This document shows, one piece after another, positions 1 through 5,744 of a stretch of DNA of 6,624 nucleotides (position 1 is its first letter; every line of letters starts with the position of its first letter). The position numbers and the translations under genes are program-made. The stretch comes from Caldifarciminota bacterium RBG_13_43_14 (GTDB lineage Bacteria > Hydrothermota > Tepidihabitantia > SM23-42). The notes beneath the pieces are model-generated. The model made no database searches and was not told the DNA's origin. It saw only the letters and a program-made list of their open reading frames with translations. The stretch lies in the NCBI GenBank assembly GCA_001771735.1, contig MEUM01000068.1, positions 10,707 through 17,330 on the forward strand, in the 5' to 3' direction.

Positions 1-17
1 GTGAGCTCTTTTATCAT
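1..17 (-). CDS. 5' end of an unidentified gene (partial)
   Basis: Only the first five codons are inside the window. They read Met-Ile-Lys-Glu-Leu on the minus strand, starting with ATG at 17-15, and the gene continues past the left edge. The start is supported by a strong Shine-Dalgarno sequence, AAGGAGG, five bases upstream. It is the next gene in the same direction after the beta-barrel gene, with a 62-base spacer that contains a parS palindrome. Five residues are too few for any family assignment. Genes beside parS are often parA, parB or rsmG, but nothing here shows that this is one of them. Confidence 0.6.
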
Positions 18-22
18 TATTT

Positions 23-29
23 CCTCCTT
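23..29 (-). promoter_or_regulatory. Strong ribosome binding site of the partial left-edge gene
   Basis: The minus strand reads AAGGAGG here, followed by five bases and then ATG at 17-15. This is a near-perfect match to the anti-Shine-Dalgarno sequence. It is the main evidence that a coding region begins at the left edge. Confidence 0.7.
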
Positions 30-52
30 CTAACATAGATAGAATAGCAAGA

Positions 53-86
53 TTTTTAGAATGTTTCACGTGAAACATTCTAAAAA
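53..86. other. parS: parS centromere-like site inside a 34-bp perfect palindrome
   Basis: Positions 62-77 read TGTTTCACGTGAAACA, an exact match to the consensus bacterial parS site bound by ParB in chromosome segregation. The symmetry extends well beyond the 16-bp core: all 17 base pairs of each arm match, from 53 to 86, with the centre between 69 and 70. The outer arms are T-rich on the left and A-rich on the right. ParB nucleates on such sites, spreads along the DNA and loads SMC. Known chromosomal parS sites cluster around oriC, so this part of the genome may be origin-proximal. The right arm overlaps the TAG stop codon (82-80) of the beta-barrel gene. No U-tract follows the palindrome on either strand, so it does not look like an ordinary intrinsic terminator. 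The sequence match is certain; function is inferred from the consensus. Confidence 0.88.
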
Positions 87-751
87 CTGCTCGCATATCC
101 AACCCGTATCATACGATTAAGCTGTAAATTACCCGGACTGTTATCAAGCAAATCCCTTAAAGCAAACTCAAAGAAAATCTCATCATAAAATATAATTTGC
201 AGACTAATATTAAGATACCCTTTGTCCTGATCTAGTTCATCCCCAAAATTAGGTGAATATTCTATATTTAAGGCCGATGTATTACCGAAAACCGTACGTA
301 AACCAGTAAAGGCATCAAGACGGTTTTCATCCTCAAAACAGTAATTCAAGCCTATGCTGGGTATAAATTCAACTCCAGTATAACCAAACCTTTTACCAAT
401 TTGAAAATACAGACCTTTGGACATTATTAAATATCGACCATCATCATAACCCCCATAACCCTGATTATCAAAAGCGATCATTACTTGAGGAATTGCCATT
501 CCTTCTTCAATCGCTACTATTCGTGCTTGAACGCCTGGTATTTCATAAAACTCTGGATTTCCGGCACCAATAAGATTTGACGCACCGTAGCTTATACCAG
601 CTGAAAAACGGTTCCATATCGATACATTAAAAAATCCAAGTATCTCACCGGTAGGCCCAAATCTAAGCTGAATATCAAAATCGCCATGTCCAGGTGATAT
701 AAGATATGGCTGATCAACATAGTATAAACTCAATAGAAGTAGAATAACCAT
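80..751 (-). CDS. Putative outer-membrane beta-barrel protein, YjbH-like
   Basis: This 223-residue protein is probably exported and inserted in the outer membrane. Residues 2-11 form a short, very hydrophobic segment (VILLLLSLYY) that could be a signal peptide, although it lacks the usual positive N-terminus. The rest is rich in Gly, Tyr and Phe and shows alternating beta-strand patterns with short turns, for example LYFQIGKRFGY (114-124) and NISLQIIFY (181-189). It ends in Phe, with Tyr, Val and Ile at positions -5, -7 and -9, close to the barrel-assembly beta-signal. The GVQARI segment (73-78) and the FDNQGYGGYDDG segment (94-105) recall YjbH-type barrel proteins; this is pattern memory and not a search result. 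The ATG is preceded by GGGAGG five to six bases upstream, which overlaps the dnaE stop codon. The gap to dnaE is nine bases, so the two are probably co-transcribed. The stop codon lies in the parS palindrome. The substrate or role is unknown. Confidence 0.72.
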   Translation of the reverse strand: MVILLLLSLYYVDQPYLISPGHGDFDIQLRFGPTGEILGFFNVSIWNRFSAGISYGASNLIGAGNPEFYEIPGVQARIVAIEEGMAIPQVMIAFDNQGYGGYDDGRYLIMSKGLYFQIGKRFGYTGVEFIPSIGLNYCFEDENRLDAFTGLRTVFGNTSALNIEYSPNFGDELDQDKGYLNISLQIIFYDEIFFEFALRDLLDNSPGNLQLNRMIRVGYASSF

Positions 752-754
752 TAA

Positions 755-762
755 TCCTCCCT
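755..762 (-). promoter_or_regulatory. Ribosome binding site overlapping the dnaE stop codon
   Basis: The minus strand reads AGGGAGGA at 762-755, three bases before the ATG at 751 (five to six bases from the GGGAGG core). Its first two bases (AG) fall inside the dnaE TAG stop codon (763-761). Ribosomes terminating on dnaE would finish on top of this site, which suggests translational coupling of the barrel gene to dnaE. Confidence 0.65.
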
Positions 763-3700
763 ATATTTGACCATATATTTTAACCGAAATCTGACTACTA
801 ATTGATTTTATCTTTTCAATAACCAGTGAATCAGGGTTGATCCTGAGACTGCGGGAACGAAAACGCCGAGCATCATCCTTGCCATTAACCCGGAACCAAA
901 CTTCACATTCACCCTGATTCTCATTTATAACCTTATGTAATTTCTGTAAAACATCTTCACTTAGTGCAGCGCTGCTAATACTGATAAATAGCTTTTTATA
1001 ATATTTACGGGCATCAGTAAATGGCATTACAGTATCAGCCCTTAGCGATCTACGGTCCTCATCTCCGGATATTCGACCCTTAAGGATCAAAGGTACATCC
1101 GGTTTCATGTAAGATCCATATTTTTCAAAACAATCAGCAAATAGAAAAACATCTATGGATCCTTCAAAATCCTCAATATTTACAATTGCGTAATTGCGTC
1201 CTTTTTTATCCTTTTTTATCTTCTTCGAGTTCATAAGTCCGCCGATAGTCACGATCTCACCATCTTTGACGCCATTGAATTGATTGATTGAAATCAGTCC
1301 TAAGGCATTGATCTCTTCTTGATAATATTCAAGGGGATGATTCAAAAAATAAAATCCGAACGCTTCTTTCTGGTATTGAATGTTGTCACAATCCATTTCC
1401 TGACGTGATTTTTCAATTTTGACATTATTATCATTATTCAGAAAGTCAAATAAATTCTCTTGATGATGTCTTTCCTCGAATTCATTACATAGTGTTTTCA
1501 TTACGATCTCAAACTTATTCTCAAATGAACTGAATGCGCCGGATTTAATAAGTGATTCCATTGACTTCTTATTCACGTTTCGAATCCGGGATTTAAAATC
1601 AAACAAAGATTTGAATGGTCCGCGCTCGCGCTCTTTCAATATTGCCAATACATCCGGCCGACCAACATTTTTCAATGAAATCAAACCATAGCGTATCTTT
1701 TTACCCTCGATTTTGAATTTTTCATCGCTATTATTTATATCCGGTGGCAGCACCTCAATATTCATATGTCGGGCTTCGCGTATCAATACCCAAAGCCTTT
1801 TGGTATCATTTATTTCGCTGTTCATTGATGAAACCATGAATTCGATTGGATAATGGCATTTTAGATAAGCAGTTTGATTGGCCAGGGTCGCATAAGCAGC
1901 CGCATGCGACTTATTAAAGCCATAGCCTGCAAACGGGGCTATTTTATTGAATATGTCTTCAGCAATATCAGCGCTAATATTTCGCTGCTGGGCGTTCTTA
2001 ATAAATTTTTCCCGATTCTGATCCATTATTTCCGGTATTTTCTTACCCATTGCCCTTCGTAAGCTATCAGCTTCAGCCATTGAAAAACCGGCGATTTTTG
2101 ATGCTATTCTCATCACCTGTTCCTGATACACGATCATGCCATAGGTCTCTTTGAGAATCGGTTCAAGCACGGGATGAAGGTATTTTATCTTTTCCGGATG
2201 CTGTTTATTCTCTATCATCTTATCAATATTCACATTACCCATTGGCCCTGGTCGGTACAAAGCAATTACCGCAATAAGATCTTCAAAATTCTCGGGCTTG
2301 AATCTTCTCAATATATCTTTCATGCCCTGGCTTTCAAGCTGAAAAACGCCAACTGTTTCTCCTCGTTTTAGCATATCAAATGTTTCTTTTTCATCAATCG
2401 GTACATCGCCGACCTGTCGATTAATAGTTTTGATCGTATTATCGATTACGGTTAAAGTTCTTAATCCCAGAATATCCATTTTTAAAAGACCAATATCTTC
2501 AAGTGAATTTTTGGCAAATTGTGTCGAAATTTCATTCTTTTCTGGACTTTTAAATAATGGTACATATTCAACAAGTTCCTGGGGTGTTATAACAACACCA
2601 GCCGCATGAGTAGCCGGATGCCGGGCTAAACCCTCGAGTTTTCGAGCGATACCTATTAATTCTTTATATTCATCCTTGGATTCAACTAAGGTCTTGAATT
2701 CAAGGATATTGCTCATAGCATCATCAATTGAATCATGCATTGGTATGATTTTTGCCAGTCTATCGATCTCACTGTAAGGAATACCCATTACGCGACCAAC
2801 ATCACGGACTACAGCGCGGGCTTGCAATGTTCCAAATGTAATCACCTGGGTTACATTTTTCTCGCCAAAGCGTTGACGGATAAAATCAATAACCTCATCC
2901 CGTCTTTCATCGCCGAAATCAGCGTCTACATCAGGCAAACTCAATCGTTCAGGGTTCAAAAACCTTTCAAATATCAAATTGTATTTTAGGGGATCGACAT
3001 CAGTAACGCCCAGTGAATACAGACTCAGACTGCCGACTGCCGACCCTCGTCCTGGACCGACCGGAATATTATTTGCCCGGGCAAATTGAATGATCTCTTT
3101 TACAATAAGAAAATACCCGGCCAGACCCATCTTTTTGATAATATTCAGTTCGTAGTTTAACCTTTCTTCAATTCCTGCAGTTATTCGGTCAAAACGGCTT
3201 TTAACTCCTTCAAATGTCAAATATTTTAAGTATTCAAAATCATTTTCAAAATTTGGCGGCCGTGGAAAACTCGGCAACTTAACATCTTTGCCCGATGTAT
3301 CGATTAACAGATTGCATCGTTCGGCAATCAACTGGGTATTAGTTATTGCTTCGGGCAAATCTTCGAAAAGTTTAGACATTTCCTTTGGTTCGCGGAAATA
3401 TGCGTATCTGGTGTCAAATCGCAACCGTTCTCGGTCAGCAAGAGTTTTCTTAGTCCCGATACAAAGCAATATTTCATGAGCCTTATAATCATCCGGATAG
3501 AAATAATGACAATCATTGGTCGCAACCAGCGGTGCGTCAAAATCATGGGCAAGGCTGATCAACTGAGCATGTATCTTATCTTCGTTTTTAACTCCCAGGC
3601 GTATGATTTCAATATAGAAATTATCCCGTCCCATTATATTCTGATACTCATCAAGGGCACGGCGGGCAGCACCCTCGTCATTCATGGCGAACCAATAGGA

Positions 3701-4132
3701 GATCTCACCTTTCAAGCAACCAGACAGGGCGATCAATCCCTCATGGTACTGGGCCAATATTTCCTTATCGATCCTGGGTTTATAATAGAAACCTTCAATA
3801 TATGCAATAGAGGAAAGCTTGATCAGGTTTTTAAACCCGGTCTCGTTCTCGCATAATAAGGTTAGATGAAATGAAGATTCAGGGACACGGGCGTTCCTGG
3901 ACTGTTCTTTGCGCGATCCTGGGGCGACATATGTTTCCATGCCGATTATCGGTTTTACTCCTCGGCGCAGCGCGCTCTTGTAGAATTTGATCGCGCCGAA
4001 CAGATTACCATGATCAGTTATCGCCAGGGCCGGCATCTTATACTTGGCCGCCAGCTCGGTCAGACGATCTATTTTCATAGCACCATCAAGCAATGAATAT
4101 TCGGTATGATTATGTAAATGAATAAATGACAT
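761..4132 (-). CDS. dnaE: DNA polymerase III alpha subunit (replicative polymerase)
   Basis: This is the 1123-residue catalytic subunit of the replicative DNA polymerase, close to the usual length of about 1100-1200. The N-terminal PHP domain (about 1-280) starts with HLHNHTEYS and keeps all nine expected metal ligands: His7, His9, Asp16, His41, Glu66, His89, Cys139, Asp207 and His209. The C-family polymerase core follows, with GPGRGS (359-364), the catalytic pair Asp401 and Asp403 in PDVDADFGD, and the third aspartate, Asp553, in LLKMDILGLRTLT. QENLF (891-895) fits an internal beta-clamp-binding motif of the QADMF type. An OB fold covers about 957-1040 and a small C-terminal domain follows. 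OB fold plus PHP indicates the DnaE class and not PolC. No Shine-Dalgarno sequence precedes the ATG; a 44-base AT-rich spacer separates it from the upstream zinc-ribbon gene. The start is fixed by the conserved PHP motif only five residues in. No frameshift is apparent. Confidence 0.98.
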   Translation of the reverse strand: MSFIHLHNHTEYSLLDGAMKIDRLTELAAKYKMPALAITDHGNLFGAIKFYKSALRRGVKPIIGMETYVAPGSRKEQSRNARVPESSFHLTLLCENETGFKNLIKLSSIAYIEGFYYKPRIDKEILAQYHEGLIALSGCLKGEISYWFAMNDEGAARRALDEYQNIMGRDNFYIEIIRLGVKNEDKIHAQLISLAHDFDAPLVATNDCHYFYPDDYKAHEILLCIGTKKTLADRERLRFDTRYAYFREPKEMSKLFEDLPEAITNTQLIAERCNLLIDTSGKDVKLPSFPRPPNFENDFEYLKYLTFEGVKSRFDRITAGIEERLNYELNIIKKMGLAGYFLIVKEIIQFARANNIPVGPGRGSAVGSLSLYSLGVTDVDPLKYNLIFERFLNPERLSLPDVDADFGDERRDEVIDFIRQRFGEKNVTQVITFGTLQARAVVRDVGRVMGIPYSEIDRLAKIIPMHDSIDDAMSNILEFKTLVESKDEYKELIGIARKLEGLARHPATHAAGVVITPQELVEYVPLFKSPEKNEISTQFAKNSLEDIGLLKMDILGLRTLTVIDNTIKTINRQVGDVPIDEKETFDMLKRGETVGVFQLESQGMKDILRRFKPENFEDLIAVIALYRPGPMGNVNIDKMIENKQHPEKIKYLHPVLEPILKETYGMIVYQEQVMRIASKIAGFSMAEADSLRRAMGKKIPEIMDQNREKFIKNAQQRNISADIAEDIFNKIAPFAGYGFNKSHAAAYATLANQTAYLKCHYPIEFMVSSMNSEINDTKRLWVLIREARHMNIEVLPPDINNSDEKFKIEGKKIRYGLISLKNVGRPDVLAILKERERGPFKSLFDFKSRIRNVNKKSMESLIKSGAFSSFENKFEIVMKTLCNEFEERHHQENLFDFLNNDNNVKIEKSRQEMDCDNIQYQKEAFGFYFLNHPLEYYQEEINALGLISINQFNGVKDGEIVTIGGLMNSKKIKKDKKGRNYAIVNIEDFEGSIDVFLFADCFEKYGSYMKPDVPLILKGRISGDEDRRSLRADTVMPFTDARKYYKKLFISISSAALSEDVLQKLHKVINENQGECEVWFRVNGKDDARRFRSRSLRINPDSLVIEKIKSISSQISVKIYGQI

Positions 4133-4158
4133 TATATGACAAGTATTTTATTAATCAT
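4132..4158 (-). other. Possible 8-codon leader ORF touching the dnaE start
   Basis: In the spacer before dnaE the minus strand holds ATG at 4158 followed by seven codons (MINKILVI) and TAA at 4134-4132. The last A of the stop is the first A of the dnaE ATG, giving a TAATG junction typical of translational coupling. AAGG directly abuts the mini-ORF ATG, which is too close for a normal ribosome binding site, but the same AAGGAT sequence is also too far (about 24 bases) from dnaE. It may be accidental in such AT-rich DNA. I see no convincing promoter in this spacer. Confidence 0.2.
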
Positions 4159-4176
4159 CCTTATTTATATATATTA

Positions 4177-4461
4177 TTATATAATTTCCCGCGACTGGTC
4201 CAAAGGCAAATATAAAGGATTAGCGCAATATATTTCCTTGCAGCGTGGGCACAATGTGAAATCGAATTCCTTGTAAACCTCTTCCTCGAGCAACTCTTCT
4301 GGATACGCCTTAGCTTTTTCAAACTCCTGCTCAATGTCGATATTGCGGTTTTTGATCTTTATCACCCCATCAAAATCTGCGAAAACCTTGATCGTCAACC
4401 GGTAAAACAGATCACCCGGATTAATGGTCCGATTGCACCGGCTGCATATTTGTGAAGACAT
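4177..4461 (-). CDS. Small zinc-ribbon-like protein with two CxxC motifs
   Basis: I do not recognise this 94-residue protein as a named family. It has CSRC at 6-9 and CPRC at 71-74, with an additional Cys79 in YCANP. Two CxxC pairs at the ends of a small domain are the expected pattern for a four-cysteine zinc ribbon. Between them lies a beta-like stretch (LTIKVFADFDGVIKIKN, 22-38) and then a strongly acidic, probably helical segment (about 43-65). No signal peptide or membrane segment is visible, so it is likely cytoplasmic. It starts 20 bases after the mglA stop and ends 44 bases before dnaE, all on one strand, so it is probably in their operon. It has no clear Shine-Dalgarno sequence and may be translated by coupling to mglA. 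Binding to nucleic acid or a protein partner is possible, but nothing in the sequence decides this. Confidence 0.75.
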   Translation of the reverse strand: MSSQICSRCNRTINPGDLFYRLTIKVFADFDGVIKIKNRNIDIEQEFEKAKAYPEELLEEEVYKEFDFTLCPRCKEIYCANPLYLPLDQSREII

Positions 4462-4481
4462 TGATTATTTGTACATCAAGT

Positions 4482-5063
4482 TTACGACAGCGCTTTCAGC
4501 ACGTGCCGGCAAACTTCTTTTAAGGTCTCGAAAACTCCTATCCCCTGAGAGGCTACCGATTCAAAATAAGGATACTTATTGTTTACATTCATAACCTTTT
4601 GTAATTCTTCAACCGAGGTGATATTGGGCAGATCCCTCTTATTAAATTGTATGACCAGAGGGATACGCTCCAGTGATAAACCATAGGTCGTCAAATTATC
4701 AAGCATATTCTCAAATGATTCGATGTTTTCTTCAAATCTTTCGATCTGTGAATCGGCAACAAATATGATTCCATCAACGCCTTTAAGGATCAGCTTACGC
4801 GATGCATTATAAAAAACTTGACCGGGTACCGTGTAAAGATGAAATCTGGTCTTAAACCCCCGTATTGTGCCCAGGTCAACCGGCAAAAAATCGAAAAACA
4901 GGGTTCGATCGAGCTCAGTTGCAAGACTGATAAGCTTTCCCTTGACCGAGGGATTTAGTTTTGTGTAAATATATTTTATATTGGTTGTCTTACCGCCCAG
5001 GCCCGGACCATAATAAACGATCTTGGCATTGATCTCACGCGAAGCGTAATTAATCAGCGCCAT
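4482..5063 (-). CDS. mglA: MglA-like Ras-family small GTPase
   Basis: This 193-residue cytoplasmic GTPase matches the length of Myxococcus xanthus MglA (195). MglA sets the cell's leading pole and controls gliding and twitching motility; in other bacteria its homologues act in polarity or remain uncharacterised. The P-loop is GPGLGGKTT (19-27). The switch II region is LYTVPGQVFYNASRKLILKG (76-95), with the MglA signature Thr78 where most Ras-like proteins have the Asp of DxxG, followed by Gln82. VDGIIFVADSQ is at 96-106, and NKRD (141-144) is the guanine-specificity motif. All nucleotide-binding motifs are intact. GGAG at 5078-5075 lies 11 bases before the ATG, a usable though long spacing. 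A roadblock gene lies 103 bases upstream on the same strand and probably encodes its regulator. The zinc-ribbon gene follows after 20 bases. The subfamily is clear from the motifs; a motility function in this organism is inference. Confidence 0.95.
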   Translation of the reverse strand: MALINYASREINAKIVYYGPGLGGKTTNIKYIYTKLNPSVKGKLISLATELDRTLFFDFLPVDLGTIRGFKTRFHLYTVPGQVFYNASRKLILKGVDGIIFVADSQIERFEENIESFENMLDNLTTYGLSLERIPLVIQFNKRDLPNITSVEELQKVMNVNNKYPYFESVASQGIGVFETLKEVCRHVLKALS

Positions 5064-5101
5064 ATATAGTTAAACTCCAAATAACAAAATCCAAATATAA
5101 C

Positions 5102-5164
5102 CCCTTCAGTGTCTTCGGTGTTTCTTGTTTTCTCAGTGTATTCTGTGTATTGTGTCATCAGCGT
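5102..5164 (-). repeat. Degenerate 9-bp tandem repeat, about seven units
   Basis: Read on the minus strand, the spacer between the roadblock and mglA genes divides into consecutive 9-mers: GCTGATGAC, ACACAATAC, ACAGAATAC, ACTGAGAAA, ACAAGAAAC, ACCGAAGAC, ACTGAAGGG. The approximate consensus is ACNGAANAC. The array fills 63 of the 103 bases between the two genes and stops about 40 bases before the mglA start. It is strand-asymmetric: purines, A above all, dominate the minus (transcribed-sense) strand. It contains no open reading frame and no obvious hairpin. Its function is unknown. It could be a protein-binding array, an unstructured mRNA spacer or a neutral expansion. Confidence 0.7.
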
Positions 5165-5166
5165 TG

Positions 5167-5661
5167 CTAGAAGCCGAATAGTTTATCCAACTCTTCCTCG
5201 GCTGCTTTGGTGAAATCGGCATCGATCTCACTGGACGCACTCGTGTCTTTATCGAGCTTGTTGAAGATCTCCTCGAATATCTTTTCCAATTCAGCCGCAC
5301 CATTCTTTGCCTTAACCCGGATCAAACCTAAAGTCGCTCTCATGTCAAAAATAACCGCCAGAATTACACGGTCGGCGACCAAACAAACATAAAGATTCTC
5401 TTTCTCACCTTGATGGAAAAGGGTGGAAAATTCCTTTTCGCCGATCAGTGTGGCTAGCTGGCTCGTGGCCGCAAAATCCGCGGCCGAGAGCGTGGCGAAT
5501 GAAGATGTATCAAGGGCGGCCGTGTCGCCGACCGATGTGATCAGCTGTCCGGCTTTGTCGATCAGCAGTATGGTTCGTGAATTCGTGCCCTGAAGCAGGC
5601 GGTTGAGGACATCGGTTATCGCCCAAAAATCCTCCTCGAATATATTAATGCCTTCGCGCAT
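5167..5661 (-). CDS. Roadblock/LC7-domain protein, MglB-like
   Basis: This 164-residue protein has a roadblock/LC7 fold. Proteins of this family such as MglB form dimers that bind MglA-type GTPases and stimulate GTP hydrolysis. Recognisable features in order are an N-terminal helix (about 7-25), ILLIDKAGQLITSVGD (31-46), the small-residue-rich helix LSAADFAATSQLATLIGE (58-75), GEKENLYVCLVADRVILAVIFD (85-106) and TTLG-like ATLGLIRVKA (109-118). An extra acidic tail (136-164) ends in LDKLFGF. M. xanthus MglB is about 159 residues. The reading frame is open further upstream to 5814, but that extension would cover the promoters and run into the divergent gene, and it does not resemble the family. 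The start at 5661 lies seven bases after a perfect -10 box and has no Shine-Dalgarno sequence, so a leaderless mRNA is expected. It is first in the mglA-dnaE block. Confidence 0.9.
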   Translation of the reverse strand: MREGINIFEEDFWAITDVLNRLLQGTNSRTILLIDKAGQLITSVGDTAALDTSSFATLSAADFAATSQLATLIGEKEFSTLFHQGEKENLYVCLVADRVILAVIFDMRATLGLIRVKAKNGAAELEKIFEEIFNKLDKDTSASSEIDADFTKAAEEELDKLFGF

Positions 5662-5668
5662 CGAAACA

Positions 5669-5696
5669 ATTATAGATAATATATATTGGATGTCAA
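5669..5696 (-). promoter_or_regulatory. Consensus sigma70-type promoter of the roadblock/mglA operon
   Basis: The minus strand has a perfect -35 box TTGACA (5696-5691) and a perfect -10 box TATAAT (5674-5669), separated by 16 bp. Only seven bases lie between the -10 box and the ATG at 5661, so transcription should start at or within a base or two of the start codon. This points to a leaderless transcript and fits the absence of a Shine-Dalgarno sequence. Confidence 0.85.
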
Positions 5697-5716
5697 GAAT
5701 AAGTTGTTGTCTTGAC
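5692..5716. promoter_or_regulatory. Inverted repeat linking the two divergent -35 boxes
   Basis: GTCAAGA (5692-5698) and TCTTGAC (5710-5716) form a perfect 7-bp inverted repeat with an 11-bp gap, centred on 5704. Each arm covers most of one -35 box. Part of the symmetry follows simply from two similar -35 boxes facing away from each other, but the match extends two bases past each TTGAC. It could be an operator for an autoregulator such as the toxin-antitoxin complex; this is inference. Confidence 0.4.
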
Positions 5717-5739
5717 TTTGATGACCGTTTTGTTAAAAT
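5712..5739 (+). promoter_or_regulatory. Sigma70-type promoter of the mntA-hepT pair with extended -10
   Basis: The plus strand has TTGACT (5712-5717), a 16-bp spacer and TAAAAT (5734-5739), preceded by a TG dinucleotide at 5731-5732 in the extended -10 position. Only five bases separate the -10 box from the ATG at 5745 and no Shine-Dalgarno sequence is present, so this transcript also appears leaderless. Its -35 box is 15 bp from the divergent one. Confidence 0.7.
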
Positions 5740-5744
5740 AGACC

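Noticed and set aside
53..86. The palindrome as an intrinsic terminator between the barrel gene and the left-edge gene
   Set aside because: No U-tract follows the stem on either strand, the stem is AT-rich at its base, and the exact parS core explains the symmetry better.
3476..3856. 126-residue plus-strand ORF inside dnaE, and the other long antisense ORFs there
   Set aside because: They lie antisense within a highly conserved dnaE coding region, have no ribosome binding sites that I can see and resemble no protein family.
4133..4200. TATAAT-like sequences before dnaE as a dedicated promoter
   Set aside because: The stretch is nearly all A and T, so -10-like hexamers are expected by chance, and I found no -35 box at a proper distance.
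4500..4505. CACGTG core in mglA as a second parS site
   Set aside because: Only the six central bases match; the flanking TTT/AAA-type arms of parS are absent, so it is a chance palindrome.
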